Below, one piece after another: positions 63,239 to 64,000 of a stretch of 64,000 nucleotides of DNA. The stretch is from the NCBI RefSeq assembly GCF_025152525.1, contig NZ_JALXXL010000009.1, positions 1 through 64,000 on the forward strand. The letters run 5' to 3'. Each line of letters starts with the position of its first letter. Positions within the stretch are counted from its first letter, which is position 1. Source of the stretch: Corynebacterium sp. p3-SID1056 (GTDB lineage: Bacteria; Actinomycetota; Actinomycetes; Mycobacteriales; Mycobacteriaceae). Under the pieces are notes generated by a model. That model saw only the letters and a list, made by a program, of their open reading frames with translations. It ran no database searches and was not told where the DNA came from. The position numbers and the translations under genes were made by a program.

Positions 63239-64000
63239 TGGGTACGACGTTCTACCACATCAGCGAACGCGCTGTTGAGCGTGTCGCTGAGGTGGCGGCC
63301 TCGTCGGTGCCAGGCACGCTCGCGGTGGACGCAAAGCTGGCCGGGTTGGCCGGCCGCAGCTTTCCCAGGATTGATGTCCACCTCGACCGACAGTCGGGTG
63401 TCGCGGCAATCGAGGCCGAGATCGCAACCGCCTACCCAGCGCCCATTGCTGCCATCACGGATGCCGTACGCGCAACCGTCATCTCGCACGTACGCACCTT
63501 GACGGGACTCGATGTCTCGCGCGTCAACGTGTCCGTGGCCAGCATCGAAGCGCAGGAGCTTGATGGTCGTGTGACTTGGGACGAGGTGGCCAGCCATTCC
63601 GCTTTTGCCATCCCTACCCCGATCCGCGTGCACCAGCTGTCGGTGGAATCTCCTCGGACGAAGCAGCGCGCACCGTTGAAGGAAATCCATTCGCGCTCCT
63701 TGGCAGATGACATGTGGGAGTTCAACCGGCCGCAACCTGTGTCGGTCGCCAGCGTCAAGCCCCCACAGCCAGTGAAGGTTCGCACCGAAGGATTTGCCCC
63801 CAGTGCAGCACAGGTGCGGGCAGTGGACACACCCGCCCCGGCTTCCCCGTGGTCGCCGGATACGCCAGAACCGCGAGTACCAGCACCCTTCAGTGTCACG
63901 CCAACGCAGCTACGCCGCGTGCGCACACCTGAGCCGGCCGCGGTACGACGCGTAGTCGCGCCTTCGCGCCGACCGCTGAAAGAGGTGTCTACAGGCGCTG
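63238..64000 (+). CDS. Asp23-cluster protein with Pro-rich C-terminus, cut by window edge
   Basis: The frame opens at ATG 63238, overlapping the preceding stop, and stays open for 254 codons to the window end. The first ~110 residues resemble an Asp23-type domain (ISERAVERVAEVAASSVPG, then RIDVHLDRQSGVAAIEAEIA and LTGLDVSRVNVSVASI), followed by a Pro/Val/Arg-rich region (RTPEPAAVRRVVAPSRRP) with no globular pattern. The true C-terminus is outside the window, so a membrane anchor there cannot be excluded. Confidence 0.8.
   Translation, partial: MGTTFYHISERAVERVAEVAASSVPGTLAVDAKLAGLAGRSFPRIDVHLDRQSGVAAIEAEIATAYPAPIAAITDAVRATVISHVRTLTGLDVSRVNVSVASIEAQELDGRVTWDEVASHSAFAIPTPIRVHQLSVESPRTKQRAPLKEIHSRSLADDMWEFNRPQPVSVASVKPPQPVKVRTEGFAPSAAQVRAVDTPAPASPWSPDTPEPRVPAPFSVTPTQLRRVRTPEPAAVRRVVAPSRRPLKEVSTGA

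Noticed and set aside
1..64000. CRISPR arrays, tRNA or rRNA genes
   Set aside because: No spaced direct-repeat series and no tRNA-like cloverleaf or rRNA segments were recognised on reading.

Overview
The window looks like the chromosome of a Corynebacterium species. Three things point there: an ESX-4 type VII secretion locus lying between rplM-rpsI-glmM and truA-rplQ (the order known for ESX-4 in mycolate actinobacteria), an LGFP-repeat secreted protein, and S10/spc ribosomal gene blocks split by accessory genes around fdhD. The base composition is GC-rich except for positions 1 to about 4260, which are clearly AT-richer and carry secreted or membrane proteins next to a broken serine-recombinase remnant.

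Layout: (1) 1-4473, AT-rich segment with a trypsin-like protease, an LGFP/papain-like protein, an anchored hypothetical protein and a frameshifted recombinase tail. (2) 4768-6874, a tightly overlapped three-gene operon (EspC-like small protein, a Cys/Pro/Glu-rich 502-residue protein, a 93-residue protein) beside glmM, then rpsI and rplM. (3) 9871-19375, ESX-4: esxT, esxU, an Rv3446c-type protein and eccC on the minus strand, eccD-mycP on the plus strand, eccB on the minus strand; then a large polytopic membrane protein and truA. (4) 22687-26148, infA-rpsM-rpsK-rpsD-rpoA-rplQ. (5) 26349-29994, secY-adk-map and an L,D-transpeptidase. (6) 30331-32928, a methionine ABC importer with an McbR-like box upstream. 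(7) 33312-35998, rpsH-rplF-rplR-rpsE-rpmD-rplO. (8) 36361-43956, a DUF6457 protein, fdhD, an AhpD-like protein, a formate/nitrite channel, two large GTPases and a hypothetical protein. (9) 44038-45304, rplN-rplX-rplE. (10) 45585-50957, a second formate/nitrite channel, a TSUP exporter, a GH32 sucrose hydrolase beside a decayed fructokinase, and glmS. (11) 51006-56188, nirBD and a DsrE / TusA-MetE fusion / TusA cassette. (12) 56288-61462, the S10 operon. (13) 62134 to the end, an Asp23/Gls24 envelope cluster cut by the window edge.

Most of the window is housekeeping. The ribosomal operons run on the minus strand and are separated by clear hairpin terminators; metabolic cassettes (methionine uptake, formate/molybdopterin, nitrite reduction, sulfur relay, amino-sugar synthesis) sit in the gaps. 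The least explained pieces are the DsrE-TusA::MetE-TusA cassette, the Cys-rich operon beside ESX-4, the paired GTPases, and several palindromic intergenic elements, two of which are near-copies 10 kb apart.
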